A DNA stretch of 64,000 bases from Oidiodendron maius Zn (lineage: Eukaryota; Ascomycota; Leotiomycetes; Myxotrichaceae). The DNA is taken from contig KN832898.1 in the NCBI GenBank assembly GCA_000827325.1, positions 129,074 to 193,073 of the forward strand. The letters are read 5' to 3'. Below are positions 31,162-42,151 of this stretch, in pieces; within the stretch, counting starts at the first letter, position 1; the number at the start of each line of letters is the position of its first letter. The notes beneath the pieces were generated by a model. That model ran no database searches, was not told the origin of the DNA, and was given only the letters and a program-made list of their open reading frames with translations. A program made the translations under genes and the position numbers.

Positions 31162-32627
31162 ATAGCTGAGGAGGATGGAAATCCAAAGGCTGATGATGTC
31201 TTTTACGGGAAATATAGGCTCTGTAATATTGCCTGGCATTAATATCTGGACTCTCTTCAGGCGGAGGCCCGTTTCTACGAATGTCACCATTTCGTCACAA
31301 ATCCCATGGACCCCTGTCTAGTATATCGAGTTTATCACGGTCACAGATAGGAACCAACATAGCAAGCAACGATGATCAAGGAGAGTCCTTGCTCGGAATA
31401 TTCAAATAAAAGCTCGATAAGGAGTTTTAGTTAGTGTAGGATCTAGCTAGATTGGTTTAGGATTAATATAATTTTGCACTCGCAGAGGCGAACAACATCT
31501 AAGCGACCCGACCAAGCACTGTAGAGCCATGAGAGCGCCACAATGCTGCAGAGGCTAGCAAAGGAGCGGATCAGCCACAACATTCCTGGAGGAGGGGTGG
31601 GTCCGCCATAGTGTTCTTTGAGGGGAGAAGCCTCCGACCATAATGTTCTTGAGGGGAGGAGATGCGGATAGGAGTGGGTCCGACCATACTGTTCTTGAGG
31701 GGAGAAAATGCGGGCAGAAGTCGGTCCGACCATAATGTTCCTGAGGGGATAAGATGCAGATAGAAGTACTGTTCCTGAGGGGAGAATATGCGGACAGAAT
31801 TGGCTCCGACCATAATGTTCCTGAGGGGAGAGCCGTAAAGGGCATAGCAGTACGGGTGGGCCAGGCACCAGCGTTGTTGAAAATGATGGCTTAGAGGTGG
31901 GACGATGGGACGATGGGACTCCCTCACAAAAGATCCTTGCTTGGATATCTGGCCGCAAGCATAACAGCCTTAAACCCATCACAATCCTGATGAACACCAC
32001 TTCGTACCGTAGGCTCCACTCCTTACTCACCCAAGCGGCCGCAAATTTTTAGGGTCAAATCGATTCCCACCCTTCAAAGTCTTTTGTGTCTTCAAGATTC
32101 GATCTCTCCTCCACTTTAACGGCAACCTTCACGAATGGCCCAAGGAATTTCTTTATCCTGCAGACCGGGAGAATTTTTACGCACTCTGTTGATCGAAAAT
32201 TCTCTCCTTGACAGAGAACAGAATGAAGCGCCTACTTTGCCGCAGTGTAGGACGACTAGTGAAAGCGGTTATCATCAGTCCGCAAATATTTTTGGTGGGC
32301 GCTAATGCTTTTTCTAAAGCCTTGTTACTCTGCTGCTGTAATACGCAGGATTATACAATTCACATGGTTTTTTGGGGGGCATGTGTTTGGGATTCCTGTG
32401 CCATGATCGTTCCAATGCAAGCGCAATATCATTTGTTTGGCTCATGTTGCCAGCCGTATAATTATAACCCCAAAACTCGATTCAATTTGTTAACTCAATT
32501 CTTCAATTACCACACAATTGCATTAACTAGGTTAAGATTAACTATAAACGCAGAAAAAATTACTGAGACTAATTAAATCAGATAAAAATGAGCAAAGCCA
32601 TATAGAATTTGTGAGATGTTTTTGCGT
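31162..32627. other. Repeat-bearing intergenic region
   Basis: It contains the minus-oriented 46-bp array at 31560-31860. The 195-, 118- and 96-codon frames across it are repeat artefacts. From 31900 to 32627 I see no gene. Confidence 0.65.
31560..31860 (-). repeat. 46-bp minisatellite, regular array in opposite orientation
   Basis: The core GTTCYTGAGGGGAGA recurs at 31645, 31691, 31737, 31771 and 31817. Spacing is 46 bp except for one 34-bp unit that lost 12 bp. The units (TCCGACCATAATGTTCCTGA with GATGCGGACAG) are the reverse complement of those at 6821-7030, 25 kb away. Confidence 0.9.
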
Positions 32628-34077
32628 TTACGCGGCAGCCATCGCAGCACTGTCAAGTCTCCAAGCTTGCATCATCTCAGCGTTCTGCTGAGCTGACATC
32701 GTTGCGGGGTCTTTAATCTTCTTGAAGTCAAGGAAGTCCTTTATCCAAACGTCCTTAGACATGATAGCCGATTTACCAGCCGAAATAGGCTCCTGAATTA
32801 TTACTTTTGGACCAGGAGTTCGTGCCCTCGAGCTGCGAGCCAACGAGGCAGGAGTGCCACCCCTATCTGACATAAGGCCAGGGGTCAGCTCTCTCTCAGG
32901 CGTTGGCTCGAGCCCAGAGCGCCATGGCGTTTCGGATCCGTCCCTAAGCGATTCTGGATTCCCCAGCCACTCCTCAAAGTCGCTTTCTTGAACTTGAGCG
33001 GCTGTGTAGATCTTCTCATCGGCTGCCCCCTTCCCCTCAAATACCCTGCGGGCAGTTTCTCGCGATTCCCAGCTCGAGATAGATTCTCCATGGATTTCCC
33101 ATCGGATTTTGATGACGCAATCGACGATCTTCATCCTTCCTATTGGGACCCCCTCCGCATCATACTTGGTAACGGGGAAGTCGGAAGGCCTCGTCTTCGG
33201 CTTGACTAAGTCCACTGGTCTTGCGAAATAATCGGGGTAATCTCGCAAGACACTTTCGACCACGTACCAAGCCACTCCTTGAATTCCTCTCGCGTGTTCC
33301 GGACCGTATCTGAAATTTGGCTTGCTTTTCTTGCCTTTGGTGCCTTTCGTTTCCGCAAATGTCTCAAGCATTCCAATCCTATCCTCCAAGAGATCTGGCA
33401 AACCCGGAACATTGAATCCGGCCATCTCGCCTTTTACCTTATACAGACGATATGTAGTAGCATGCTTGGGGCCGTTTGCCATTACAAGCATCTTGCCATT
33501 ACCAAAGCGCCTAACTGTGCCGACTGCTCTGAGGTCTTCTGGGCCCAATCCATGTTTCTTTCGGAAGCGAGCGTCGCTCCACTTGTCTTCCATTTCGTCC
33601 TCGGGAGTGTCATCGCGGTCCCTTTGAAGTCTCTGGCCAGGCGGCACCTCTTCGGTAGAGGGCCGGACAGTCGAGTTGGCTAAGCCAGATGCGTCATATC
33701 CTGGAGGCCCATTGCGCTCACCGTTCAGTGTGCCAGAGCCTAACTCATCGGTAACATCTTCAGTGATCGACTCTTGATTCTGCGTAAGGTTAGCAAGGGG
33801 CCACTGAGACTACGAGCTGGCTTACTGTTTCCTGTGTTTTGCCGTCGTCCTGGACGAAGAGACCCGCGACCTTGTCCGCCTTGGCTTGGTCTCGCTCGCG
33901 CTTTTCGGTAAGCATGGCATCAGGATCTTGCTGTTCTTGAATCTCTCTTTCTTGTGCTTTGGCCTCATCAAACAGTGCCTTGGCATCTTTCTTTTCCTTG
34001 GAACGCTCTTTACTGATACCCCCCGCCGGGTTCTGACCTTTCCTTGGCTTAAGATTCGATGGTGCGGTTGGAGCCAT
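32628..34077 (-). CDS. Hypothetical charged protein, 467 aa
   Basis: Family not recognised. Exons 34077-33826 and 33779-32628 (intron 46 nt, GTAAGC to CGCAG, phase 0) sum to 1404 nt. The N-terminal exon is a charged, coiled-coil-like stretch (KERSKEKKDAKALFDEAKAQ). Residues about 150-310 seem to form a globular domain (KWSDARFRKKHGLGPEDLRA, ANGPKHATTYRLYKVKGEMA, KIVDCVIKIRWEIHGES). The C-terminus is Ser/Pro/Thr-rich with a last helix (DVWIKDFLDFKKIKDP). No membrane segment or catalytic motif is seen. The frame is intact with canonical splice sites, so the gene is probably real. Confidence 0.65.
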
Positions 34078-34886
34078 GATGAGTGTTTGGTCCCTGGGAT
34101 GGGCGTGGCCTGGAAACTTTGACGAAGGAAAATCTGCAACTTATATTGCTTTCGCCTCCCTCTTCCGAGACCATCACACACCGCCTGGGAGATAAATTGC
34201 CTATCATCCGAACTGTTGAAGGTGTAAGAAATACGTGGCTCCTCGTTACGGAAATCCCTATAGAACAAGCTGGCCGGTAGCAAGCGAGGGGATTTCATGG
34301 GCAGGCAGGTATGTGATGGGTATTGTCTCGGCAGTGCTATCCATTCTTGGTGGGCCAGTCTGTGGACTAGTCTATAGATCCGATCTGTAATTGTAGAGCA
34401 GATAGATGTCCATCCTCCAAAACCGAGAAAGCAAGCTGTCAGGGGACGACAGCAAACCTACGGCGGCCATGACTTGGGTACAGTACACACCGATACTGTA
34501 ATACTGTATATTCATGATATTAATACCGGCCCAGGGCAGCATGAATAGATCAAAGTAGTCTCCAGTAATATGCTCTAACGAAAGGTTGCGATGGCTCTTC
34601 TCTTTAATTCAACATAGATCTACCGGGTACCTGTGCTACTCCACAATCTTATTAGTAGTAAACTTTTATTTCATATCATCGGTACATAACTGCTGAAGCT
34701 ATCTCAGATACTTTGACTAGAGAGAGGTTTTGGAACGTATTAAGGTGTGGTTACAGAACGATTAAGGAACAGCAAGTAGTTAAAATAAAGCGACAATTAA
34801 TTATCTTCGCTTCCTCAACAGCAAATCTGTCATTCATCACCTGATATATCTCTAGATACTGCCTAGTATTATCCTTCCTTGATCCC
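34078..34886. other. Intergenic region
   Basis: Upstream of the 467-aa gene and downstream of the MADS-like gene. AT-rich; no gene or repeat recognised. Confidence 0.4.
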
Positions 34887-35558
34887 TCAGCAGCCTATTT
34901 TCCTGATGCGACTAAGCGCAGCCGCTGCAAGAAAAACCAGCGACCCATGTCCTGCAGAACTTTCACCATTATCTGGAGACCCAAATTTCAGAGGCGGTGT
35001 TGTCGGCAGTCTGGTCTTAAATGATGTGGGGGAGCTCGTTTGGCTCATTGTAGCGGGAGAAGGTGCAGATCTATGTTTTTCAGACATAGTCGGGAATGAC
35101 GGAGACCCTTCCGTCGTAGGTACAACAGGAGACTCTGTAACCTTTCCTCTTTCAGGCACGATCGGAGGAGGTGTGGACAGTCGTTTGGAAGGCACAACCA
35201 AAGGAGACGTGGCTTTCCTCTTTAAAGGTGAAGTCGTGTCTTTTTCCTTTACAGGGCATTCAGGCAAATCTGCCGGAGTCTTGTCCATGGACAGATTAGC
35301 CTCCTTTATCGGTTAGCCTCTGCATGGAGCACACCAAATTTACGCCCTACTTACTATCTCTGTCTCAGATATGTGCAGTAAATCGTCCGAGTTGCAGAAC
35401 CTATAGAACTTTCCTTTTCTTCTAATTAGAATGAGCATTTCTGCTTTGTTCTTGCAAGAAATCTCATTGCCCCGTTTGAACAGATTATTTCTCGCCTTTC
35501 GAAACCGCTCGGATCTATTTCTGGCTAGGCGGAAGTCGTCATAATCTGTGCCGGTCAT
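34887..35558 (-). CDS. MADS-box-like protein, 206 aa
   Basis: A short DNA-binding-type protein. Exons 35558-35355 and 35303-34887 (intron 51 nt, GTAAGT donor, phase 0) sum to 621 nt (206 aa). Residues about 10-60 resemble a MADS (SRF-type) domain: RNRSERFRKARNNLFKRGNE then AEMLILIRRKGKFYRF. The usual KKA-ELS turn is modified. The second exon encodes a disordered tail rich in Pro, Ser and Thr with repeated SP, TSP and TTP. Such small MADS-like genes are common in fungal genomes; few are characterised. It is divergent from the ferric reductase gene, with 315 bp between their start codons, so it may share a promoter with it. Regulation of the reductase is a guess. Confidence 0.65.
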
Positions 35559-35873
35559 GGTCGATACGGACGAGTTTCGATGGCATGCTCTCCATAAGTG
35601 TGCGACCCATATTATATGGCTGTGCCTATATTGCCAGATGGTCTTGGTTCCTGGGGCATGAACCAGGGGGTGGTGGGGTTGGGGATTGCGTGGGGCGATG
35701 GAACGCACTGTAATAGCCAGCCATATTCCGATGGTGTTGACCGGGGGCTCGAAAGGAGCCCCTCCTTATACCCACGGCAACTTGATGGTTGCGACTTGAG
35801 GGACATACCACTGGCCCGTCCGCCTGCTATTTCACACACAGTCTTACATCCAGGTTCGATATTTTCTTTAATC
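35559..35873. promoter_or_regulatory. Bidirectional promoter, MADS-like gene and ferric reductase
   Basis: A 315-bp spacer between two divergent start codons. No specific binding site is claimed. A longer open frame extends upstream of the reductase ATG through this spacer, but its N-terminal sequence does not fit the family. Confidence 0.35.
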
Positions 35874-37685
35874 ATGTCGTTTATGTCTTTCCTGCACTGG
35901 CTGTGGTCGAGGCTGGGCCAGATGGATAGCCTGTCCTGGTACTCATTCGTGTCTGGCTGTCTCATTGCTTTGTGGTTGCTGCTCTACAACATCTATCGTG
36001 CGGTTCATGCACTTGCCTCAGGTTGCCTGCGGATTTCCTTCTTCCTGAAGCACTTTGTCTACCCGCTCCTCTTCCCACGGACCCGCTTCGTGGGAACCGC
36101 CACAAGATTAGGGGCCGGTACTGTGCTCGTATACCTCCTCGCTAATATTTTCTTGGTTCTTATCGGGACGAGAGCCAACATTGGGAAGCGAGCCGCCACT
36201 ATGTCAGTCATCAACGTGATCCCGCTACTCTGCGGTCCCCGACTGAGTCTCGTAGCGGAGTTGCTGGGAATATCGCGTCGGAACAGCATCTGGTCTCACC
36301 AGTGGCTCGGCAGAACAGTGATCGCACAGGTGCTGTTGCATACCATCACCTCTTTGACAGGTAGTAGTGCATTTGCGTGGACGGCGCCGAACCTCTTCGG
36401 AGCGGTGGTACGGACCTGCACACCATCTCAGACAGGACTGCTCGCTGACATTCTGTGCAAGGCCAGCTCCGCCTTCGGGTTCATCTTTCTAATCTCCGTA
36501 GGCTTCGTAAGGCATGCCATCTATGAGTGGTTCCTCAACTCCCATACGCTGCTCTCGGCCGTGGTCGTCGTCGCCGCATGGCGCCATGTTCCCTCAAAGA
36601 CGCCGGCCTGGTTCTTCTTGCGGATCGGCATGGGCTTGTGGGCAGGCGCGACCGGCATCCACTGGCTCATCTTCGCATTCAGGAACCTTGCTCTGGGCCG
36701 GCCCCTGGCAACAGTAGTGGCAGCTAAGTTCTCGGACGCGTCCGACCACGCCCTCGTTGGTCCGTCGAACGTCCTGCGCGTCGACATCGCCATCCATAGA
36801 CCTTGGTGGCGAGTCAAGGCGGGTCAGTCCATCTTCCTCTCCATCCCGAGCCTCGGGTTATTCACGGGTGTTCGTGGCCACCCCTTCGTGATATCCTGGT
36901 GGGAGCGGGACGAGAGAGGCCTGAGGCTGTCCATCCTGGTGCAGTCGAGAGCCGGCTTCACAGCAGCGCTTAGTCGGCGCACGCACACGGTGCTCCGTGC
37001 ATTCGTCGATGGGCCGTACGGCGCCCCACACAGCTTCGGGGAGTATGGGACGGTCGTAATGTTGGCGTCGGGGATCGGAATCGCCGGTCACATGCCGTAC
37101 ATCAAAGATCTCATCAGGGGTTACAACAGCTGCGAGGTGCGGACGCGTCGCATACTCGTAGTCTGGGAGATGGAGGACCTGGGTGAGGGAGGCCCTGCCA
37201 ACTCAAGACGTGCGTGCTAACGAGTCCTAGGCCAGGTACAGTGGGTCGAGTCCTGGATGAATGAGGCTCTAGATAACGATACAGGATATGTAAGGCACCG
37301 GACCCCACCACGGAATCCCTGCTAATATCATGTTGATCCTTGCAATTCACATCCATGTCCCAGGCGAGGGAGAGGACGTACCGTACGGGAACCATGGTAG
37401 GATCACAAAGAAACACGGTCCGCCAGATGTTGTAGGCGTGCTCGAGAAAGAATTTCAAGACCGGACCGGGAAGGTGATTGTGTCTCGTAAGGGCATCCTC
37501 TTGCCTCAACGGAACCTGCTAACTTCGAAGTTTGCGCGGCTCACGGTATCCGCGACACTGCCCGCATGCACATGCAGCGGAGAATGGAGAAGCGCCTCCG
37601 TCTCGTCGAGCTAGACTTTCAGCCGCCGTTGGAGGAAACGGGTCGCCGAGGATCGGCCGGTATGGACATCATGTGTAGGGGGTGA
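35874..37685 (+). CDS. Ferric reductase (FRE/NOX superfamily), 557-aa model with a lost splice acceptor
   Basis: Membrane metalloreductase moving electrons from NADPH through FAD and two hemes to extracellular iron or copper. Exons 35874-37182, 37231-37289, 37336-37486 and 37531-37685 sum to 1674 nt (557 aa). Heme ligands are visible as two H-x13-H pairs: IWSHQWLGR to LLHT, and NSHTLLS to WRHV. HPFVIS marks the FAD site; DGPYGAP and MLASGIGIAGHMPYIKDL mark NADPH binding; LRLVELDFQPP ends the fold. The intron at 37290-37335 (46 nt, GTAAGG donor, CTAATA branch) ends in TTG, not TAG; this is the only join that keeps IHIHVPGEGEDVPYGNHG in frame. The next AG (37362) shifts the frame and stops early. 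The gene is therefore probably damaged by one base, or uses a non-canonical acceptor. Ferric reductases recur in Starships. Confidence 0.8.
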
Positions 37686-38653
37686 CCTTCTGCTGGCGGG
37701 AGCGGAAATAGTATTGTTAAAACCGGCGGTAGAACCTCGGGAGATACATGTCGGTAGCTGGCGACGGTAGTCTCACCGGCCTTAGATATTCCGTGCTAGA
37801 AAGAAATTTGATCTGACAAAGCCCGTCAAAATTCGAGCCAGAGACATTAGTCTTTGTCCCCCACGTCTGCGTTGGAACTAGGCGATTATTGGAGGATAAT
37901 TACTGTAATCGTGCATCTCGCTTCGGGTGCCGTGCAGATCGATGCAGATCTCAGTTGTCAACGTGGTCCCCTGCCAGTCAAGGGCGGGTATTGAGACGTC
38001 CTCTGCCGCCTGGTGCATTGCGACAGACCCAACGGGGCACAAGCCTCAATCGCTCGCTCTTTGAGTGGTCAAGGTACGAGAAACCGAGCCTGGACCGAGC
38101 TCTGGAGGTCAATTGCACAAGTTCATGGCGAGCGACAAGGATCTGTTGCGGCTCTTCTGGATCGACCTGTGGGTCAAAGCTTGACTTGCCCCACGTGGAG
38201 GACCAATCAGGGGACTGCCGGTCGGATGCCAGGCCGTCCAGTCCAGTCTACGTATCGGAAAGCTTGGAGTTTCGCTGGGTTTAAGTCTCCACACGGCCCT
38301 TCAATTACGAGAATTAATCACTTTTACGACAGATTCTATGTGCGCCATACACGGCACAACATACTGGCCGTGATCTCCGTCCGGGAAAATGGCTTGTAAG
38401 TGACACCTACGTAGGTCCACCCTCGCTTCAATGAGGTCTTCCCTTGGCTTTCTGTGCAATATTAGTGCCAGATCGGATTGATGTAGAATGCTTTCTGTAC
38501 TAGGGGCCGCGTAATGCATGGCCGGCCCTACATGCAGACCCATATTCCCTCGACACGTATACTCCATGCAGCGTGTGACCGTTAGCTATCATCTTCGACG
38601 CCCATGAGCGGCGGCTGACGGCACGTACGTAGCCTCAGAAGCACCCGATCGTA
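37686..38653. other. Intergenic region
   Basis: Frames at 37889-38284 and 38013-38399 overlap one another and resemble no protein. No repeat is seen. Confidence 0.4.
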
Positions 38654-39139
38654 TTAGATCCAACCCCCATCTTCGATCTCGTTAGACTCTCGACCCCAGA
38701 ATCTCATCCAGGCCTTCTTTGCCGCTGCTTCATGCCGCACTGACTCCTCCAGCGCATGGTGGAGCTGGGTCATGAGTTCACCCACCCGGTCAGAACCAGG
38801 GTTAAGATAGTGCTCCAAGAAGATTTGCTGATACACGCCGTAAGATTTATCACGAAGCCTCTGGAGTATCTCGAAGCACTGCCGGTAGAACTGGATCTCT
38901 TGACGCATCTGGCCCAGTTCTCTCGTGAGCTCTTCCACCCTAGCAGAGGGGGTTGGGCGGGGGGCTAGCTTCGCAAGTTGCACCCGACTCGGCGAGAACT
39001 CGAGGACAGATGTGGATCCATTTTGGAGGCTGATCTGGTGGTCAAGTCGATTGACTTCCGGCGGCTTTGAATAAGGCAGGAGTGGAAGGTCGCTTGTCTT
39101 TGCCTGATTGGGGTTTCTGGAAGTCGATCGCTGGAACAT
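38654..39139 (-). CDS. Coiled-coil hypothetical protein, 161 aa
   Basis: The first ATG in the frame (39139) gives MFQRSTSRNPNQ. Residues 60-100 form a coiled coil (RVEELTRELGQMRQEIQFYR) and residues 125-150 a second helix ending in a short tryptophan-bearing segment (AWMRFWGRES). The layout, with a disordered basic N-terminus, is that of many short uncharacterised fungal proteins. It has the same strand and style as the gene at 39562-40152. Upstream codons without ATG may belong to another exon. Confidence 0.5.
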   Translation of the reverse strand: MFQRSTSRNPNQAKTSDLPLLPYSKPPEVNRLDHQISLQNGSTSVLEFSPSRVQLAKLAPRPTPSARVEELTRELGQMRQEIQFYRQCFEILQRLRDKSYGVYQQIFLEHYLNPGSDRVGELMTQLHHALEESVRHEAAAKKAWMRFWGRESNEIEDGGWI

Positions 39140-39561
39140 TTTGGGTAAGCTTTTACTCAGACGGGTTGACGTCAATCTGGTAGCATATGCTTGAAGGCCA
39201 GGAGCGAGGGCTCGATCATTCTCAACTTCATAGGGTTAAAGGTTGCGGGCAAGGGGTCTTGATTCCAGGTACCGCAGGACGAGGATGGCAGGCCCATATG
39301 TGATGTGAGGATCGACGGTGCCCATCATGACTCTTCTGGGCCAACCTCCGGGACTCACTGATGGGTTGTCACCACTCCAGCTACGGCCGTCAACCCAGCC
39401 TGGACTCATCTAAATCGGCTCACGCACCTCTGTGCCGAATGGCGTTGTAGAGAAAAAATGGTGGAAATTTCATTAATTATTGTGCCGAAAACTAAGTAAG
39501 GCAGTTTTAGCAGACCCTCCTCCTCCTCCCTCCATCCCCTGCCTCCTTCCCTACTCAATTA
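39140..39561. other. Intergenic region
   Basis: Spacer between two minus-strand coiled-coil genes. It has a CT-rich run near 39518; no gene. Confidence 0.4.
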
Positions 39562-40152
39562 CTAAGAAAATCTTGTCATCCTTGCGTGCTGATGCGTTTC
39601 TTCTCCCTGCGTCGGATCTCTGCCTGGAGTGGCGGGGGCGCTCCCCTGGTAACCAGGCTGTAAAATGCTGGGAAATCGAGTCCGTTTGAGCTTCCCGTTC
39701 GGTGCAGGAGTTGCTGTCGCATGTACCTGCAGGTTCTGGGGCGGAGAATTGATCGATGGTACTTCTGCTACTGGCGGGGCCTGAGAGTTCTGCTCCGCTG
39801 CTTCCAGCACGGCGACCCTATTGCCAAGGCGGTCCGCTATCTCGCCGCTCCGCGTGGCCTCTTTGAATACCCGATCGAGCAAGTCAATGGTTTCTTTGTG
39901 TCTCTCTCGTTCAAGGGTCAGTTCGAGTGTGAGCTCGAGTGTGAGTTCCTCTCGACAGCGCTGATGGTCAAGACGCTCTTGCTTCATCTGCTCCCAGCTC
40001 GCGACCAGAGCGGCTTCGCAGTGGGTGAGGGTGACTCGAGACTGCTCTAGAGTTTGTGTGGTTCGGTGGAGATCGTCCTTGAGTTTTTGAATATACGCAT
40101 GTGCGGCAGCCTCTCTCACATGATACTCGCGCGATGCATTAATGTCGCACAT
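39562..40152 (-). CDS. Coiled-coil hypothetical protein, 196 aa
   Basis: ATG at 40152, single exon. Residues 10-115 form an almost continuous coiled coil (AYIQKLKDDLHRTTQTLEQS). It contains a small internal tandem, ELTLELTLELTLER, encoded by a 12-bp repeat near 39905-39950. The C-terminal 80 residues are disordered, rich in Pro, Ala and Thr. No function can be named. Short coiled-coil genes at 11178-11657 and 38654-39139 are similar in style. Confidence 0.55.
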   Translation of the reverse strand: MCDINASREYHVREAAAHAYIQKLKDDLHRTTQTLEQSRVTLTHCEAALVASWEQMKQERLDHQRCREELTLELTLELTLERERHKETIDLLDRVFKEATRSGEIADRLGNRVAVLEAAEQNSQAPPVAEVPSINSPPQNLQVHATATPAPNGKLKRTRFPSILQPGYQGSAPATPGRDPTQGEETHQHARMTRFS

Positions 40153-41547
40153 GTAGCATGGAGTGACAGCCGCCAGCTACACGTTTTCAGCATTATTCTG
40201 TCATGGCCACGGTATTGCTCACTGGGAGATATGGTGGTCGGGACATTAAGTACTTTTGGAAGCCAACATGCAACGACCTGAGGTAGATTAAACTTTGGAC
40301 TTTGGTTCACTCATTCTCGAGGTGCATTATATAGATAGTAAAATAATAGGCGATCTAAAGAATAGAAGCATCATATCGACTCCCCTCCAGTACAATAGGT
40401 ATAGAGCACTCTATCGATCACAATACACCAAGCAGTGGGAATTTAGGCAGCAACACTGGTTGCGGAGGTGCTTGGACTTGAGCAGCCCAGACATATTCAT
40501 ATGGATGTTGCTACATTTACCATGCCACGCTAAAACAATCGCCACTAGCCGTTCAATCTGCCCCTCAGAATCCTTCCGAATAAAGCCCCTCGCCCTTGTT
40601 TAAAAAAACGCATCTGGCCAGTATCGCAATTACGAAGAGTGTGCCTGAACGGTCGCATGGTGCTGGCCAAATGTGATCGAACTGATGCAGTAGCAAGAGG
40701 CACTAAATAGAGATTCTATTCTCCTCATCAGCAGTGGTAACGTGGACAGAAGCAACATACCTTCAAGCAGTTCTAGAGCTTTCTGTTTTGGACCTTGCTG
40801 CCGTTGAGTGCTCCATTTATTGTACGATTACCGTACTCTCTTTTGGGTTCTTGAAAACAAAGTTCTGGCATCTCAGATCATAACCCGCAGAGAAGTCGCC
40901 TTTGTAATCAAGTCTAAGGCAATTTTGTCGCGGTGAGTTCTTCTCGCATAGGCCATAGAGAAGAACCTTCAATCAGGGAGGGTCGTTTTGTGCCTATGTT
41001 GCAGGTAATTCTCACTTTTTGCTTCGGTGGGGTTGATTTATCATGATCTTGAGTTCCAAAACAGGGGACCCTTGTGCTAATCTTCTTGAAGGCTGCTGGC
41101 GTCGGAAACGTGCCGAATACAGGTGCAGGGACTACATGCCACATTGGGTATAATCACCGTCCAAGCCGTGTTATGTAAGGACCACGGCAACACAACCAGA
41201 TTGTGTCTCTTACCACAGAACTAGTTTTATCCCGGGGGATGAAGAGGAGGAGAACCTCGCAGAGGTTTATCGGTTCTACGCCACTATACTCGCCTCTGAC
41301 CAGCGCAGCGCAGGGCTCTTAACCCATTGTGGACACTCATCCAACGTAGTATCGTGAGATGGCAGAGACTGTGATACCCACTACTAATTATTTCTCTAAT
41401 CATTACAGCGAGGAGGCACAACCGGACTGCTTCAGACAATTGAATCAAGATGTGAGCGAATTTGGCACACACTAGAACATGGTGGAACTCTTGTACTTTC
41501 ATATGATTAGAATCTATCGTCCGTAATGTGCCCAGTAAAACTTGTGG
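40153..41547. other. Gene-poor region
   Basis: Short frames (64-102 codons) on both strands show no conserved features. I see no repeat family or RNA gene. Confidence 0.4.
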
Positions 41548-42151
41548 TTATACATCAGCCTCATTCTTCACCTGTGCATGATTCCATACTCGGAGGAAGT
41601 TTAAGTATCTCTGCATGGTATCTGTGTCACGCGCAGAGAACCCGAGCCCCTTGATATCCCAACGCTCAAGTATGAAGTCCCACAAGATCGGGACAGTTTC
41701 ATCTGGATGGCCAGTCTTCTCGAAGCTAGCCACGTGGCTTCGTGCCTCCTGAATGAACGGCGGAACTGGCACTCTCAATCTGGGTCGTGTTGACTAACGT
41801 GGTCAGCGAAGTGTATCATTCAAGAGGTGGCTAACCTACAGTCGTCAAAGGTTGAGAAGGATGAGTCAAAGTAGACTGTTCAGGCTGTACGGATATCATG
41901 CCGTTGTACCCTTTCAACTATCATCAGTATTCCCTGTCTGAAAAATAGTATGATTTCTCACTTGGAGGCGAATAATTCAGCTTTCTCCTCACCGCATCAG
42001 GCTTTCGTGTCTGGTCGGGCCCTCTGGCATTAAACTGGTCCGCAAGGACTTTGTAGCTGGCGTCTGGCATCTCGGAGCGTAACTGAAACAATAATGATAC
42101 GTCTGAGTCAGTCCAAAAATTCTCACGAGGCCGTTTTAATGTGCGGATCAT
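41548..42151 (-). CDS. Myb/SANT-like small protein, 168 aa
   Basis: Exons 42151-41962, 41910-41840 and 41793-41548 sum to 507 nt (168 aa), with introns of 51 and 46 nt. Residues 5-65 look like one Myb/SANT repeat: RENFWTDSDVSLLFQLRSEM then ASYKVLADQFN and DAVRRKLNY. This has the spaced tryptophan/aromatic positions and basic third helix of DNA-binding repeats. The C-terminal part (ETVPILWDFILERWDIKGLG, MQRYLNFLRVW) is helical and resembles nothing I know. It may be a transcription factor or an element-encoded DNA-binding protein. Myb/SANT genes are also reported inside Starships, but that link is weak here. Confidence 0.6.

Noticed and set aside
31443-32030. Minus-strand ORF of 195 codons with repeated SPQEHYGRTH-type words
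   Set aside because: It is the same minisatellite in inverse orientation read through; the repeated words match those of the 6.8 kb frames.
35598-35873. Upstream extension of the ferric reductase frame
   Set aside because: It is open but begins within the divergent promoter and has no similarity to reductase N-termini. The ATG at 35874 leads straight into the expected first helix.
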